Assembly (NCBI GenBank): GCA_021397845.1
Contig: CM038044.1
Span: forward strand, 83,027,942-83,091,941
Direction of reading: 5' to 3'
Length of the DNA: 64,000 nucleotides
From: Areca catechu
Taxonomy: Eukaryota; Streptophyta; Magnoliopsida; Arecales; Arecaceae
A program made the translations under genes and the position numbers. The notes below the pieces were generated by a model that saw only the letters and a program-made list of their open reading frames with translations, had not been told where the DNA came from and made no database searches. This document shows, piece after piece, positions 11,517-23,221 of this stretch. The first letter of the stretch is position 1. Each line of letters starts with the position of its first letter.

Positions 11517-12403
11517 GATGATGCAAGCAAACACACCAAATGAGACTCAACTGAAATGACTACGGGCTAACTAGACCTAGAGCCCAAACTAGATGCCTAA
11601 TCAGAGTGGCAAGCTAGCCTGTAGTAACTCGGGACTCAGCCAGGCAGGTGTAAGGGGAGTGTTAGGTCCCTAGATGCCATTCCTAGACACCAATCAGTGA
11701 TTGGCCAGGTAGGCGGACCAGCACACAAGCCCTTCGGGATAGAATCCCTGAACCACCATTCTAGACACTGATTACAAAGCACACACAGAGTAACTAGACA
11801 AACTGACTCAACACTAGCCTTGACCCGACTTGTTGATGTCTCTAGCCCACTAGGGCAAATTAAGTCTAATAAATTTTAAATTAGGCTTTGGATCGAATGA
11901 ATTGGTGGTGGTTTTGGGCTAAGGAGAGGTTATCAACTCCTCCCCTTATCTTAGATGCTCAATTGCCCTTAAGATGAATTAGGAGATGACCACTCAAAAT
12001 AATTTAATTGCAGAAACACAGAAACAGAGTTGCTGTAATTTAGCTCTCAAAAATTTCATGGAAACAAATAAATCACAGGAAAATTATGTAAAATATTTTC
12101 AATTATACTGGTTCTAGAAAAATAAAAATCACATAATTTGGAGTTACTTGAAATGAGAAACAATTTCTGCAACAGGGCAGTTACAGACTGAAAATAGAGT
12201 GCTTCCCCCATTTACAATTCCTGCCATGAAGTTGTAACCCAGCGGATCCCCTACATGCCCTAGGAACACCCCGTGGAATGGGAAGAGGAGGTTTGCACCT
12301 CGCTTCATTCCTAGGACTGGACGTCCTGGGGAGTCTACTTCGAGCAGACAAAGTAAAAGAGAGATACTCAAAGCAAGCAAGCAAATCAGAAACCCTAGAC
12401 AGG
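11517..12403 (-). other. Leader of C with palindrome module
   Basis: Non-coding. It carries the 15-mer CCAATCAGTGATTGG at 11690-11704 between TAGACA and GGCCAGGTAGGCG, with a second TAGACACTG at about 11763. Nearer the primer site it has a stem (CCTAGGAA arms, about 12259-12314) enclosing GAGGT-GCAA-ACCTC in element sense. Confidence 0.75.
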
Positions 12404-12415
12404 GCTCTGATACCA
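12404..12415 (-). other. Primer-binding site of C (tRNA-iMet)
   Basis: TGGTATCAGAGC in element sense, four bases from the LTR edge at 12420. Confidence 0.9.
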
Positions 12416-12419
12416 AAAA

Positions 12420-14035
12420 TGATGCAGAACAAAAGAGGTGATGAGATGCGAAAGTAAATTAAGACTAATTCTTTTTTTTGTTATTTTTTTTTAATATTTT
12501 CAGAAGTCGGCTTTGACTCAAAGGAAAGTTAAACTAAATTGAAAGAAACTATGTAATAATTGAAAGCACAATTTAAAGAAACTAGGTTATCAGAGTAGTT
12601 CAGAAGTAAAGGATCACTGGGGATTGAGAAACTCCCAGACCTAGGGTTTTGCTCTGAACTTTCAACAGGACAGAAGTAAAGAGAAGAGAAGGATTACAGA
12701 CCAGGCAGTGATCTTCACAGAGTTTAGTGGAAGGACTCTCTTGAGCAGATTGTTGGATCCCCGGATTCAGATTCTTCGCAATGGATCCTCCAATACTGGT
12801 CCTTTGGCAGAGTTGGCTTCTCCTGAACTCAAGATCTGGGAAAGAAGAAGAACAATTTATGGAACCAGATACTCAAGGAAGGATTTACCAGATTGAAGAA
12901 CTTGAAAGCTGATGTTGCTGAAATCCGGATTCACTTGGAGGCTGATCTGACTTCCTCTGGGAATTGCTCTGAATCGGAAGTATCTGGACTGGACATGGAT
13001 GATGGTGGTCGGCCTTGACTTGGAGAGAGTGACCGTGAGAGATGGGGTAGTCTAGGGTTTGGTGGAAAGAAGAGGATGAAGGGCGGCTAGGGTTTGGAAG
13101 TGAAGTGGCTAACCTAGGGTTTTGGGGTTGGAGATCTCACACCTCCTCAAGGTTCCTGGGGAACCCGGATTTACTCCCTCATGGAGCTCAACACCTGGAT
13201 GCAAGTGCGGAAGGGAGAAACACAAAGTTTGCTCACACATAAATTGGATGCATTCATTAGATATCTTTAAAATTTACAAGAGGGGTTTAATTTATAAAAC
13301 TTTACAAGAGAGCAGGGTTTTACATCTTCCCATGTGGGACTAATAGTGTGGATCTTCAAATTAGGTTTGTAGAATCAATTCACACACATATGGCCGGCCA
13401 AGAGGTTCTAAAAATGTTGATTGGTGGCTTCAAAAGGTAGGTAGGTGGCGCCTCCTAGCCTTGTTCTTCAAGAGAAAATTTCTTTCCTTCCATGGCTCAA
13501 CTCTTTTGGACACCTCTTTTTCTTTCTCCCTAAGTCATGGTTCTTCCCATCTTTGCTTTGGGCTTTTTAGGCATGGATTGGGCGCCCCCTTGAAGTGCTC
13601 CCCAAGAAGAGCTTCTTTCTTTACATAGCTTGGCTCTTATGGAATGTTTTGGGCCGCCCCCTTGAATTATGGATCCCAGATTATTTTCTCCTCAAGTGGC
13701 GCATGAGAGAAGGGACCTGCTATCTTGTGGTGTGGGGGCCAGAGCATACTGGATGGAGATGTGGCACCCCCTGGACTCAGGCGTGTGGCTGGGAGTGTGG
13801 CGCCCACTTGCTTGGCCTTAGGAGAAAAATTTGACACCCTGGAGAAGACCTAGACCACTACTGAGTCAACATGACTCAACAAAATTAAATTGCAGGGAAA
13901 TACAGACTCAAGCTAAAATTGAGTTGATCAAGTCAACCCTTATTACAAACCAGAAAATCCTAATTCTTCGGGCAAGGTCAATCAGAGATCCAGATGGAGC
14001 CCTGAAGTCTTCTTCTGAGTCTGGTGCCTGCACCA
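12420..14035 (-). repeat. 5' LTR of C, 1616 bp
   Basis: Starts TGATGCAGAAC on the plus strand and ends TGGTGCCTGCACCA. Alignable along its length to the B and N LTRs. A TATA-like TATAAATT in element sense lies near 13275, matching the clear box in B. Confidence 0.88.
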
Positions 14036-14666
14036 CACTCCACCAATCCCAACTCCCGAAGCATCACAAGCAACCTCGAAAACCTTAGAAAAATCTGGCA
14101 ATCTCAGGACGGGTGCTTGTACCATTCTATCGTTAATTTCAAGGAAGGCTTTGTCTGCAGCTTTAGTCCATTGAAAACCTTCCTTCCTGATGTAGTAAGT
14201 TATCGGTGCAACAATTGAACTAAATACCAGAATGAATCATCTGTAAAATGTGGCTAGGCCATGGAAACTACGTACATCATGGATGCTAGCAAGGACAGGC
14301 CACTCAACTATAGCTCTAACCTTCTCGGAGTCGGCTTAAACTCCTTTAGGGGTAACTACAAAGCCTAAAAAGATAACCCTAGTTGTCAAAAACTCACACT
14401 TCTTAGGGTTGGCGTAAAGGCTATTTTTCCTAAGGGTTTGGCAGACTAGCCTTAGGTGGTGAAGATGGTCCTCTTTGGTCTTGCTATAGATCAAGATATC
14501 ATCAAAATACACTACAAGGAATTTTCCAGTGAACTCGCGCAAGACTTGGGTCATGACTCTCATAAAGGTACTGGGCGCATTAGACAACCCAAAAGGCATC
14601 ACTACCCATTCAAACAGACCATCCTTAGTTTTAAAGGCTATTTTCCATTCATCCCCCGGTCGAATT
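14036..14666 (-). pseudogene. Chromovirus F fragment: RT and RNase H part
   Basis: Minus-strand RT from the GDEWK region through MPFGLSNAPSTFMR and YFDDILIYS (about 14500) into RNase H near 14050, where C interrupts it. It continues directly from the RT piece at 23222 once G is removed. It has several stops, for example near 14336 and 14230. Confidence 0.88.
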
Positions 14667-15972
14667 TGATGGGGGACATGTATCGAATGATGCATTTGAA
14701 GAATTAGATGGACTAAATGAAAATGAAATAGATAAACATGTAGCTATTCTACGTAAAAGAAATAGAATTATATGAAAGGAACATAAGGAAAAGAACTAGA
14801 CTAGAAAAGAATCTCTCAAAGTAATTAAGAAGGGATCTTCGTGGTTAGGAAACCACACAGGTTAGGGCTAGCCTACTTTCCTATTTCAGATCTGAAAGAA
14901 TTTTATAAAGATGGCTATCCGGCTATTAATAATCTGAAATTCAGAAAAGGGACACTCGAGTTGAAGTACTAAGAATAGCAAGGAGTTACTATAGATCTAA
15001 AGGCACCTTGTTTATGATTCCTTGGCACAGTAGACCTTCACCTTGAAAACTAGGAGACCCGGGGATCCTGCATAGATACATAGTAAAATTAAAAGATTTA
15101 GGTGGAAGAATGGAGAAATGGAAGAGGAAATTAGGAATGGAAGAAATGGCTTAGATTTGGCTTTAAGTAGATCTCCTTTGGCGTCCTTTGCATGAATCAT
15201 CTTCAATTGTTGGCGTGGAGAACTCCATTATAGATGACCTCTTTTGGAAGATGGGAAGGCTGAAATTGGAGAGGCTTGAAGAGGATTCTTCAAGGGTGGC
15301 CGAATGGGATTGGAAAAGGGACTAGTAGCTTGTTTGGTTAAGTATCCTAGGTCTCACACCTACCTTCTCTCAAGGGTCTTTGGCTAGCAAAGGAAGAAAG
15401 CTTTCTTAAAAAAAATTTCATTTCATTCATCATTCCCATTACAAGAGAATTCTAGGAGCTTTTATAAACCTTAAGCTCCTTTTCAAATTCAAAATGCAAC
15501 ACTTTTCATGGAGAAAATCAAGGGGTGTCCCATGAAGATAGGAGTGGCCCATTCAAATTTAAATCTCCTAATTACAAGGTGGGAACCCATAAAGAGTGGA
15601 GCTTCATTCAAATTTGAAAATTCATGGTTGATGTGTCTTGGTGATGTGGCATGCTTTATCCTCCAAGTTGGCATGACTTGTCTTCCAAGGTGGCATGGTG
15701 CTTTGATGATGTGGTGCTCCAAGTAGTTGGTGAAGTTGGTTGCACTCATTCTTGCTTAATTGATGCCCAATGCAAGTAGATCTTGAACCCGACTCAATAC
15801 AAAGCCAATTTAACTCTAATTGGACCCAAATTAAAATAAAATAGGACTCGATTATTCAAATAAAATAAATACATGACTCATAGACTTATTACAGGACTTA
15901 AATTTCTAGTCTTCTATCCATAAAGAACTTGGCATTAGCTGAAGCCTCTTCCTGAGCCTGGTGCCCGCACCA
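14667..15972 (-). repeat. 3' LTR of G
   Basis: 1306 bp from TGATGGGGGAC to CCCGCACCA on the plus strand. The last codons of the polyprotein lie inside it. Confidence 0.95.
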
Positions 15973-18900
15973 ATTCTCCCCGGGTGGGAGGAACTCGACC
16001 CTGTCGAGGAAGGATCGGTTTGACTGTGGTATTTTTCTAATATATCTGGGTCAATTTGTTGTAGATCCTCTCGGGTAATCCAAGAGTCTTCAGATTCTGG
16101 TCGACCGTGCCAACGAACCAGATAACGCTGATAACCCTTATTTCTAGTAGTAATCACTTGGTCATCTAAGATACATTCAATCTTGTCTCTCCGGTCTAGT
16201 GAAATTGCTGGTGGACACTCAGGTAGGGTTTCACTCTCAAAGGCAGGGTGAAGTTCAAAAGGCTCTCTTGGAATTAATGCCGGTTCTTTAAATTCTTTCA
16301 GATCAGAAATATTAAAAGTGGAGCTAATGCCATAATCAGGTGGTAACTCTAATACATATGCATTAGATCCTATTTTCTTAATTATTTTGAAAGGTCCAGC
16401 TCCCCGGGCATGCAATTTCTTCATAGTTCCCGGTGGAAACCTTTCAGGTCTAAGTTTTATCATGACAGAGTCCCCTTCATTAAATTCCTTTATCCGTTTA
16501 TGTGAATCAGCCACATGCTTATAAACTTCATTACTCATTTGAATTTTCTTACTAATTTCCTTATGTAATTCTTTAAGATGCTGTGCATATGACTCGGCAG
16601 ACTCAGATACACGTGCGTCTGTGGGTAATGGGATAAGGTCGATAGGTCTCCTAGGTCTGTAACCATGGACAATCTCAAAGGGACTTCTACCAGTAGACCT
16701 ATTGACCGAGCTGTTGTATGCGAACTCAGCACGAGGTAAAATTAAATCCCAATTTCCCAGATTCTCTCCAACAAGGCACCTTAATAAGTTCCCTAGACTT
16801 CTATTTACAACTTCAGTTTGTCCATCAGTCTGAGGGTGGTAAGCAGTTGAGAATTTTAGTTTTGTTCCTAGTAGGTGCCAAAGAGTTTTCCAAAAATAGC
16901 TTGTGAAACGGACATCCCTATCTGAAACAATGGTTTTAGGTAACCCATGTAACTTGACTACTTGATCGAGAAAAAGCTTGGCTACCCTGGAGGCATCAAA
17001 AGTTTGGGAACAGGGTATAAAATGAGCCATTTTCGAAAATCTGTCGACCACTACAAAGATTGAATCGTGTTTTCTAAGGGTCTTGGGCAGTCCTAAAACG
17101 AAGTCCATGCTAAGATCCTGCCATGGACAATCCGGTACAGGTAAAGGAGTGTATAACCCGGTGTTTTGTCTCTGATGTTTGGCAACCGTACATGTCCTAC
17201 ATCGGGCAACAATATTGGCTACTTGTCTCTTAAGGCCTGGCCAGTAAAATTTCTCCTCAATTATCAATATGGTCTTGTTTCTTCCAAAATGGCCAGCCAA
17301 ACCTCCAGCATGGGTTTCCCAAATTAGAAAATCTCTCAAGGAAGTCTTCGGAACACAAAGCTTGTTTTCCTTAAATAGATAATCATCTAAAAGGGTGTAC
17401 TCACTGTGGTCACTAGATGGTCCTAATTTCAGAGCTTGGTAAACTTCACTAAAGTCTGGACAATTATCATACTCATCCGTAAGTCTTTCAAATCCAACGA
17501 CTTCAGTGCTAATCGAGTTCAGAAGCAGGGCTCTACGACTTAATGCATCGGCCACCTTATTCTCAGTTCCAGCACGATGTCTTAGGACAAACGTGTAGGC
17601 CTGGATGTATTCGACCCACTTGGCATGCCTAGGATTCAGCTTTTTCTGGGAACTAAGGAATCTAAGGGCCTCGTGATCAGAAAACAGGACAAATTCATGT
17701 GGTAGTAGATAGTGCCTCCAATACCTTAAAGCTTGCACTACCGCATAGAGCTCTTTATCATAGGTGGAATACTTAAGCTTGGCTTCATTTAATTTTTCAC
17801 TAAAGAAAGATATGGGATGGCTCTCTTGGCTTAAAACTCCACCTATTCCAACTCCAGATGCATCACAAGCAACCTCAAAAACCTTGGAAAAATCAGGCAA
17901 TCTTAATATAGGTGCTTGTGTCATTTTCTTCTTAACATCTAGGAAGGCCCTATCAGCAGCTTTTGTCCATTCAAATTGGCCTTTCCTAATGCAATCTGTG
18001 ATTGGCGCAACTATGGTACTAAACCCTCGAATGAATCTTCTATAAAAAGTAGCTAGGCCATGAAAACTTCGTACTTCATGAATACTTTTTGGCACTGGCC
18101 ACTCAACAATTGATTTGATCTTTTCAGGGTTAGCAGAAACTCCGTCAGGTGTGACAACAAAACCTAGAAAAATGACTCTTTGGGTAAAAAAGTCACATTT
18201 CTTAAGGTTTGCAAAGAGATTATTTTCCCTAAGAGCTAAACAGACTTGATTCAAGTGGTCCAAATGGTCCTTCTGGGTCCTGCTATATATAAGAATGTCG
18301 TCGAAGTAAACTACGACAAACTTTCCTATAAATAATCGTAGGACTTGATTCATAATCCGCATAAAGGTACTAGGAGCATTGGACAGTCCGAAAGGCATTA
18401 CTACCCACTCAAAAAGACCCTCCTTGGTCTTGAATGCAGTCTTCCACTCATCCCCCGGTCTAATCCTAACCTGATGATAGCCACTCTTAAGGTCAATCTT
18501 TGAAAATATTGTTGCTCCGGCCATCATATCTAACATGTCATCCAAACGGGGTATGGGAAACCTATATTTCATTGTGATCTTATTAATGGCACGACTATCA
18601 ACGCACATCCTCCAAGTGCCATCTTTCTTAGGGGTCAGTAATGCTGGTACTGCACAGGGACTCAAACTCTCTCTAATAAATCCTTTCCTAAGGAGATCCC
18701 CTACTTGTCTTTGTAACTCTAAATGTTCAGTAGGGTTCATCCTGTAGTGTGGAAGGTTGGGGAGGGTGGCTCCTGGGACCAAGTCAATGGCATGCTGGAT
18801 GTCCCTAAGTGGTGGAAGCTGGTCAGGTAGGTCATCTGGAAATATATCCTTAAAGTCTTCTAACACTTTAGCCACTTCCTGAGGGCGTTCTTTTTGGGAA

Positions 18901-20789
18901 GGCTCCTGAATTTCCTTAGTGGTTAAAATCCAAACATGTGTACCCTCAGTGAGTTCTTTCTCAATTTCCTTTTTAGTGATCAAATTGACTCCCGTTTTCT
19001 TTTCCTTTAGGTGGCTTGATCCTCTCTTAACAGTGTCCTTAGGTGGTGTTGGGTTAATCACAAACTTCTTTCCTAGGTGCATGAATGAGCAAGAATTTGA
19101 TCGGCCGTATAGGGTTGCATCATGGTCAAATAACCAGGGTCGACCTAGGATGATACTGCTCACTCCCATTGGTAAGACATCACACCACACTTTCTCCTGA
19201 TAGGACTGTAACTGGATTTGGACTAGGCACCTATGTTTGATTGGAATCGAAGTGGAGTCTATCCAAGAAACCTTATATGGAGTCGGATGGGGAACTGTGG
19301 ACAAGCCTAAAGTTTTAACAGCACTAGTGGATATGGCATTTACACAACTCCCACTATCTATGATTATTTTACATACCTTATCCCCTAACTTGATGAATGT
19401 TTGTAGGATGTTAGTCCTACGCCAATCTTCCTGTGTCGCGTTTTGGGTAAGGATGCATCTAACTACTCCCAACATATCAGGCTCTATTTGTTCCTCGTCT
19501 CCTTCATACTCTTCAACCAAATTGTCCTCAGCCTGATATACTTCCTCGACATTATCACCTAGGGGTTCTTTGGGTTCAGACTCACTTTCTTCTAATTCTC
19601 CTATGTGTAAGGCCCTAGTTGGACAATTGCTAGCGTAATGGCCTAACTTATGACATCTATAGCAAGCCACATTAGAATTTGGAGTCCTCTGAACTTCTGG
19701 TGCTTTACCCCTATCATCTCTACGGGTCAGAGGGGTGCTAGGGTTGGGTCGACTGGGTCGCATCTGATTTGTTCCTGGCTGCTGACTAGGTGCACTAGTT
19801 CTAGGGGGTTCGGGTTTGCGATAAAATGGTCCCCTATGAAATCTCTCGGCATCTCGTGCTACCTGGTAAGCTAGCTCTAAGTCATGGACTTCTCTCAGAA
19901 ATAACTCTTTCTGGATCTCTTCTCTCAATCCTGCCCTAAATCTCGACAAAGTAACTGACTCAGACTCATCTACATTGCATCTCATTACAAATTCATCAAA
20001 TTTGGCAATGTATTCAGCTACACTCTTGGTTCCCTGGGTCAATCTCTGCCACTGATCTAGAAGTCTCTGGTGGTAGGACATAGGAAGGTACTTCTCTCTA
20101 AGCCTAAGTTTCATTGCCCTCCAGGTTACTATGGGAACATCACCTCTTTGCCTAATGAACCTCTCGACATTTCCCCAGTACAGCCTAGCCTGACGAATTA
20201 ACCTAAGCTTCGCGAACTTGCATTTTCTCTCCTCTGTCATGTCATACCAATCAAAGTACTGATCCATCTCTCCCTCCCAATCTATGTAAACCTTAGGATC
20301 CAGATTTCCATCGAATGTTGGTGCTTCCAATCTAATACTCCTAAGGGCTCGCTCATCACGGTCTGTCTGATCCTGATTGTGTCTGCTAGGGTTTGGCTCA
20401 TAGACTGGATCATGGTGTGCTATCCTAGGATTTGGGTCATGGACTCGATCAGGATTGGGCCTCCTAGGATTTGGCTCGAAGAAATGGTCTTGATGAAGAG
20501 TTCTTCTAGGGTTGATGGGTGTCTCAAACTCGAATTCAGGCTCTAACTCATTTTGGACTTCATGATTTCCTCCAGGGGTATGAGCTTCTGATCGATCAAG
20601 TCTAGCAGTGATGTGGGTTATCTGATCAGTCAAGTTTTGATTGGTCTGGGCTAATTGATCAGTTAAGTTTTGGTTCAGCCTGGTCATTTGGTCATTCAAG
20701 GATTTCATTAGACTCTCAAAATTTTGTTCCATGGTTACACTAGATTGGGCTTGGGTTTGCTGATAAGGTGCTCCTGATCTAGTTGCCAT
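15906..20789 (-). CDS. Chromovirus Gag-Pol polyprotein, intact, about 1627 aa
   Basis: One open frame. I take MATRSGAPYQQ (20789) as the start because B and C begin at the matching MSTRNGVPYQ. An in-frame Met lies 22 codons upstream. In order come a Gln/Asn-rich coiled N-terminus, Gag capsid, CCHC knuckle CYRCHKLGHYASNC near residue 375, protease IIDSGSCVNAIS near 473, RT with YFDDILIYS near 827, RNase H with DASGVGIGG near 975 and FSDHEAL, integrase zinc finger (HAGGLAGHF to CRTC, about 1160-1210), and integrase core with MDFVLGLP, DRDVRF and HPQTDGQTE. The chromodomain (about 1536-1590) includes YLVRWHGRPESEDSW, which in chromoviruses directs insertion to marked chromatin. The final 22 codons and the stop lie inside the 3' LTR. 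Confidence 0.96.
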   Translation of the reverse strand: MATRSGAPYQQTQAQSSVTMEQNFESLMKSLNDQMTRLNQNLTDQLAQTNQNLTDQITHITARLDRSEAHTPGGNHEVQNELEPEFEFETPINPRRTLHQDHFFEPNPRRPNPDRVHDPNPRIAHHDPVYEPNPSRHNQDQTDRDERALRSIRLEAPTFDGNLDPKVYIDWEGEMDQYFDWYDMTEERKCKFAKLRLIRQARLYWGNVERFIRQRGDVPIVTWRAMKLRLREKYLPMSYHQRLLDQWQRLTQGTKSVAEYIAKFDEFVMRCNVDESESVTLSRFRAGLREEIQKELFLREVHDLELAYQVARDAERFHRGPFYRKPEPPRTSAPSQQPGTNQMRPSRPNPSTPLTRRDDRGKAPEVQRTPNSNVACYRCHKLGHYASNCPTRALHIGELEESESEPKEPLGDNVEEVYQAEDNLVEEYEGDEEQIEPDMLGVVRCILTQNATQEDWRRTNILQTFIKLGDKVCKIIIDSGSCVNAISTSAVKTLGLSTVPHPTPYKVSWIDSTSIPIKHRCLVQIQLQSYQEKVWCDVLPMGVSSIILGRPWLFDHDATLYGRSNSCSFMHLGKKFVINPTPPKDTVKRGSSHLKEKKTGVNLITKKEIEKELTEGTHVWILTTKEIQEPSQKERPQEVAKVLEDFKDIFPDDLPDQLPPLRDIQHAIDLVPGATLPNLPHYRMNPTEHLELQRQVGDLLRKGFIRESLSPCAVPALLTPKKDGTWRMCVDSRAINKITMKYRFPIPRLDDMLDMMAGATIFSKIDLKSGYHQVRIRPGDEWKTAFKTKEGLFEWVVMPFGLSNAPSTFMRIMNQVLRLFIGKFVVVYFDDILIYSRTQKDHLDHLNQVCLALRENNLFANLKKCDFFTQRVIFLGFVVTPDGVSANPEKIKSIVEWPVPKSIHEVRSFHGLATFYRRFIRGFSTIVAPITDCIRKGQFEWTKAADRAFLDVKKKMTQAPILRLPDFSKVFEVACDASGVGIGGVLSQESHPISFFSEKLNEAKLKYSTYDKELYAVVQALRYWRHYLLPHEFVLFSDHEALRFLSSQKKLNPRHAKWVEYIQAYTFVLRHRAGTENKVADALSRRALLLNSISTEVVGFERLTDEYDNCPDFSEVYQALKLGPSSDHSEYTLLDDYLFKENKLCVPKTSLRDFLIWETHAGGLAGHFGRNKTILIIEEKFYWPGLKRQVANIVARCRTCTVAKHQRQNTGLYTPLPVPDCPWQDLSMDFVLGLPKTLRKHDSIFVVVDRFSKMAHFIPCSQTFDASRVAKLFLDQVVKLHGLPKTIVSDRDVRFTSYFWKTLWHLLGTKLKFSTAYHPQTDGQTEVVNRSLGNLLRCLVGENLGNWDLILPRAEFAYNSSVNRSTGRSPFEIVHGYRPRRPIDLIPLPTDARVSESAESYAQHLKELHKEISKKIQMSNEVYKHVADSHKRIKEFNEGDSVMIKLRPERFPPGTMKKLHARGAGPFKIIKKIGSNAYVLELPPDYGISSTFNISDLKEFKEPALIPREPFELHPAFESETLPECPPAISLDRRDKIECILDDQVITTRNKGYQRYLVRWHGRPESEDSWITREDLQQIDPDILEKYHSQTDPSSTGSSSSHPGRIGAGTRLRKRLQLMPSSLWIED
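15973..15981 (-). other. Polypurine tract of G
   Basis: GGGGAGAAT in element sense immediately before the LTR start TGGTGCGGGC. The same position in B and A reads GGGAGAAT. Confidence 0.75.
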
Positions 20790-21900
20790 GCACACGGACT
20801 CAACTCGGACTAGGGGTTTTGCTAGACCTAGAGTACAAATCAAATATAAGGTCAAATTGACAATCCGGGTTGTAGTAACTTGGCACCTGGCCAGGTAAGT
20901 GTAAGGTTAGTGGAGGTTCCTCTTTGCTTGCCTTAGACACCAATTTGAAATTGGCCAGGTAAGCGAACCAACCCACTTTCCTTCGGGCTCTAGTCCCTGA
21001 ACCACTTGCCTAGACACCAGATACAAGCACACACAAACAGGGTGTCAAAGTTGGCTTGACACTTGACTCGACCCGACCTTGTGGGTGTCCCTAGCTCGCT
21101 AGAGAAATTAAATGTCTAATCCGTTTTAATTAGGGTTGGGCTCGTTATGCAAGTTGATGATTTTTGGGCTAGGGACAGGTAATGAAATCCTGACCCTATG
21201 TCAATTTGATGCCCTTAATTTTGTTTACCATGAAATGAATGCAACAAACATATGGATCCAAATTTCAGGTGCAGAATTAGTGTGTTGCAGTTCTCAAGTG
21301 ATGGAAAAGTGCAATGTAACAGATTCAAAAAAATTTAAAAAAATCACAGAAGATTGCTAACTTCTAGATGATATGCCATACAAAAGGAAATTTAAAAATA
21401 AATTTTATACTATGCTGAGCAGATACTGAAATCTAGATAAAAAAAATAGGACTGAACATAAAAGAATTTCAGTGATAGTGATGGGATGCGAGAATTTTTA
21501 TTTTTTTTGTAATTTTTTTCTGAAGATGAAATTTTACGTGATGATAACTGACTTAATATGGAGTAGAAAAAAAATTATTTCAATAAAAAATTAACTACTT
21601 TCATTCAGACTTTTATGCAAATCTCAGTCAGCTCATTCAGAAATATAGCAAGCAGAATTTAAACAAACAAAGGCATTTACATATCAAACTTCAACCTAAA
21701 AATTCACGTCCGGCCAGGGGCTCATTATTCCCATGGGTCGTGACAGTGTACTGGTGTACACCCGCTCAGGAGGCGTGAATTTTAGATCTAGATTGGATTT
21801 TAAAAATAATAACTAAGTAGCATGTATGAATGCTATGCATGCAGAAAATTTCAGCAACCTACCTAAATGCACAAATTCAAAAGTAACCCTAACCTACCAT
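20790..21900 (-). other. Leader of G with two structured regions
   Basis: Non-coding, 1.1 kb. The palindrome module has CCAATTTGAAATTGG at 20940-20954, with GGCCAGGTAAG and TAGACACC motifs on each side in two half-modules. Near the primer site a perfect 10-bp inverted repeat AAAATTCACG (21699-21708) / CGTGAATTTT (21774-21783) encloses a GTGTAC-TGGT-GTACAC hairpin. Confidence 0.8.
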
Positions 21901-21912
21901 GCTCTGATACCA
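21901..21912 (-). other. Primer-binding site of G (tRNA-iMet)
   Basis: TGGTATCAGAGC in element sense, three bases from the 5' LTR edge. Confidence 0.93.
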
Positions 21913-21915
21913 AAA

Positions 21916-23221
21916 TGATGGGGGACATGTATCGAATGATGCATTTGAAGAATTAGATGGACTAAATGAAAATGAAATAGATAAACATGTAGCTATTCTA
22001 CGTAAAAGAAATAGAATTATATGAAAGGAACATAAGGAAAAGAACTAGACTAGAAAAGAATCTCTCAAAGTAATTAAGAAGGGATCTTCGTGGTTAGGAA
22101 ACCACACAGGTTAGGGCTAGCCTACTTTCCTATTTCAGATCTGAAAGAATTTTATAAAGATGGCTATCCGGCTATTAATAATCTGAAATTCAGAAAAGGG
22201 ACACTCGAGTTGAAGTACTAAGAATAGCAAGGAGTTACTATAGATCTAAAGGCACCTTGTTTATGATTCCTTGGCACAGTAGACCTTCACCTTGAAAACT
22301 AGGAGACCCGGGGATCCTGCATAGATACATAGTAAAATTAAAAGATTTAGGTGGAAGAATGGAGAAATGGAAGAGGAAATTAGGAATGGAAGAAATGGCT
22401 TAGATTTGGCTTTAAGTAGATCTCCTTTGGCGTCCTTTGCATGAATCATCTTCAATTGTTGGCGTGGAGAACTCCATTATAGATGACCTCTTTTGGAAGA
22501 TGGGAAGGCTGAAATTGGAGAGGCTTGAAGAGGATTCTTCAAGGGTGGCCGAATGGGATTGGAAAAGGGACTAGTAGCTTGTTTGGTTAAGTATCCTAGG
22601 TCTCACACCTACCTTCTCTCAAGGGTCTTTGGCTAGCAAAGGAAGAAAGCTTTCTTAAAAAAAATTTCATTTCATTCATCATTCCCATTACAAGAGAATT
22701 CTAGGAGCTTTTATAAACCTTAAGCTCCTTTTCAAATTCAAAATGCAACACTTTTCATGGAGAAAATCAAGGGGTGTCCCATGAAGATAGGAGTGGCCCA
22801 TTCAAATTTAAATCTCCTAATTACAAGGTGGGCACCCATAAAGAGTGGAGCTTCATTCAAATTTGAAAATTCATGGTTGATGTGTCTTGGTGATGTGGCA
22901 TGCTTTATCCTCCAAGTTGGCATGACTTGTCTTCCAAGGTGGCATGGTGCTTTGATGATGTGGTGCTCCAAGTAGTTGGTGAAGTTGGTTGCACTCATTC
23001 TTGCTTAATTGATGCCCAATGCAAGTAGATCTTGAACCCGACTCAATACAAAGCCAATTTAACTCTAATTGGACCCAAATTAAAATAAAATAGGACTCGA
23101 TTATTCAAATAAAATAAATACATGACTCATAGACTTATTACAGGACTTAAATTTCTAGTCTTCTATCCATAAAGAACTTGGCATTAGCTGAAGCCTCTTC
23201 CTGAGCCTGGTGCCCGCACCA
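21916..23221 (-). repeat. 5' LTR of G
   Basis: 1306 bp, same bounds as the 3' LTR copy. It carries the promoter for the element. Confidence 0.95.
22708..22715 (-). promoter_or_regulatory. TATA box of G 5' LTR
   Basis: TATAAAAG on the minus strand, a strong match to the plant TATA box. It lies about 500 bp into the LTR from U3, leaving about 790 bp for R and U5. The same box is in the 3' LTR at 15459-15466. Confidence 0.7.

Larger units (their letters stand above)
7927..14035 (-). mobile_element. Ty3/gypsy chromovirus C, left-truncated by K
   Basis: Minus-strand chromovirus with 5' LTR 12420-14035, primer site, leader and a broken Gag-Pol. It is cut in integrase by K at 7926/7927, and its remaining integrase, chromodomain and 3' LTR lie beyond the left edge. 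It entered F in the RNase H region. The outer flank cactc (14036-14040) is the candidate target duplication. C, B and N share LTR and protein sequence and form one family. Confidence 0.88.
14667..23221 (-). mobile_element. Complete young chromovirus G
   Basis: 8555-bp Ty3/gypsy chromovirus on the minus strand with two 1306-bp LTRs and a perfect 5-bp target duplication gaatt (14662-14666 and 23222-23226). I noticed one LTR mismatch (a at about 15584 against c at about 22833). Together with the intact polyprotein this implies very recent insertion. It splits the RT gene of F. It is the best candidate here for an active chromovirus and for the helper of the non-autonomous elements. Confidence 0.96.

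Noticed and set aside
20790..20855. Upstream in-frame Met as the start of the G polyprotein
   Set aside because: The 22 extra codons have no counterpart before MSTRNGVPYQ in B and C, so the downstream Met is preferred.
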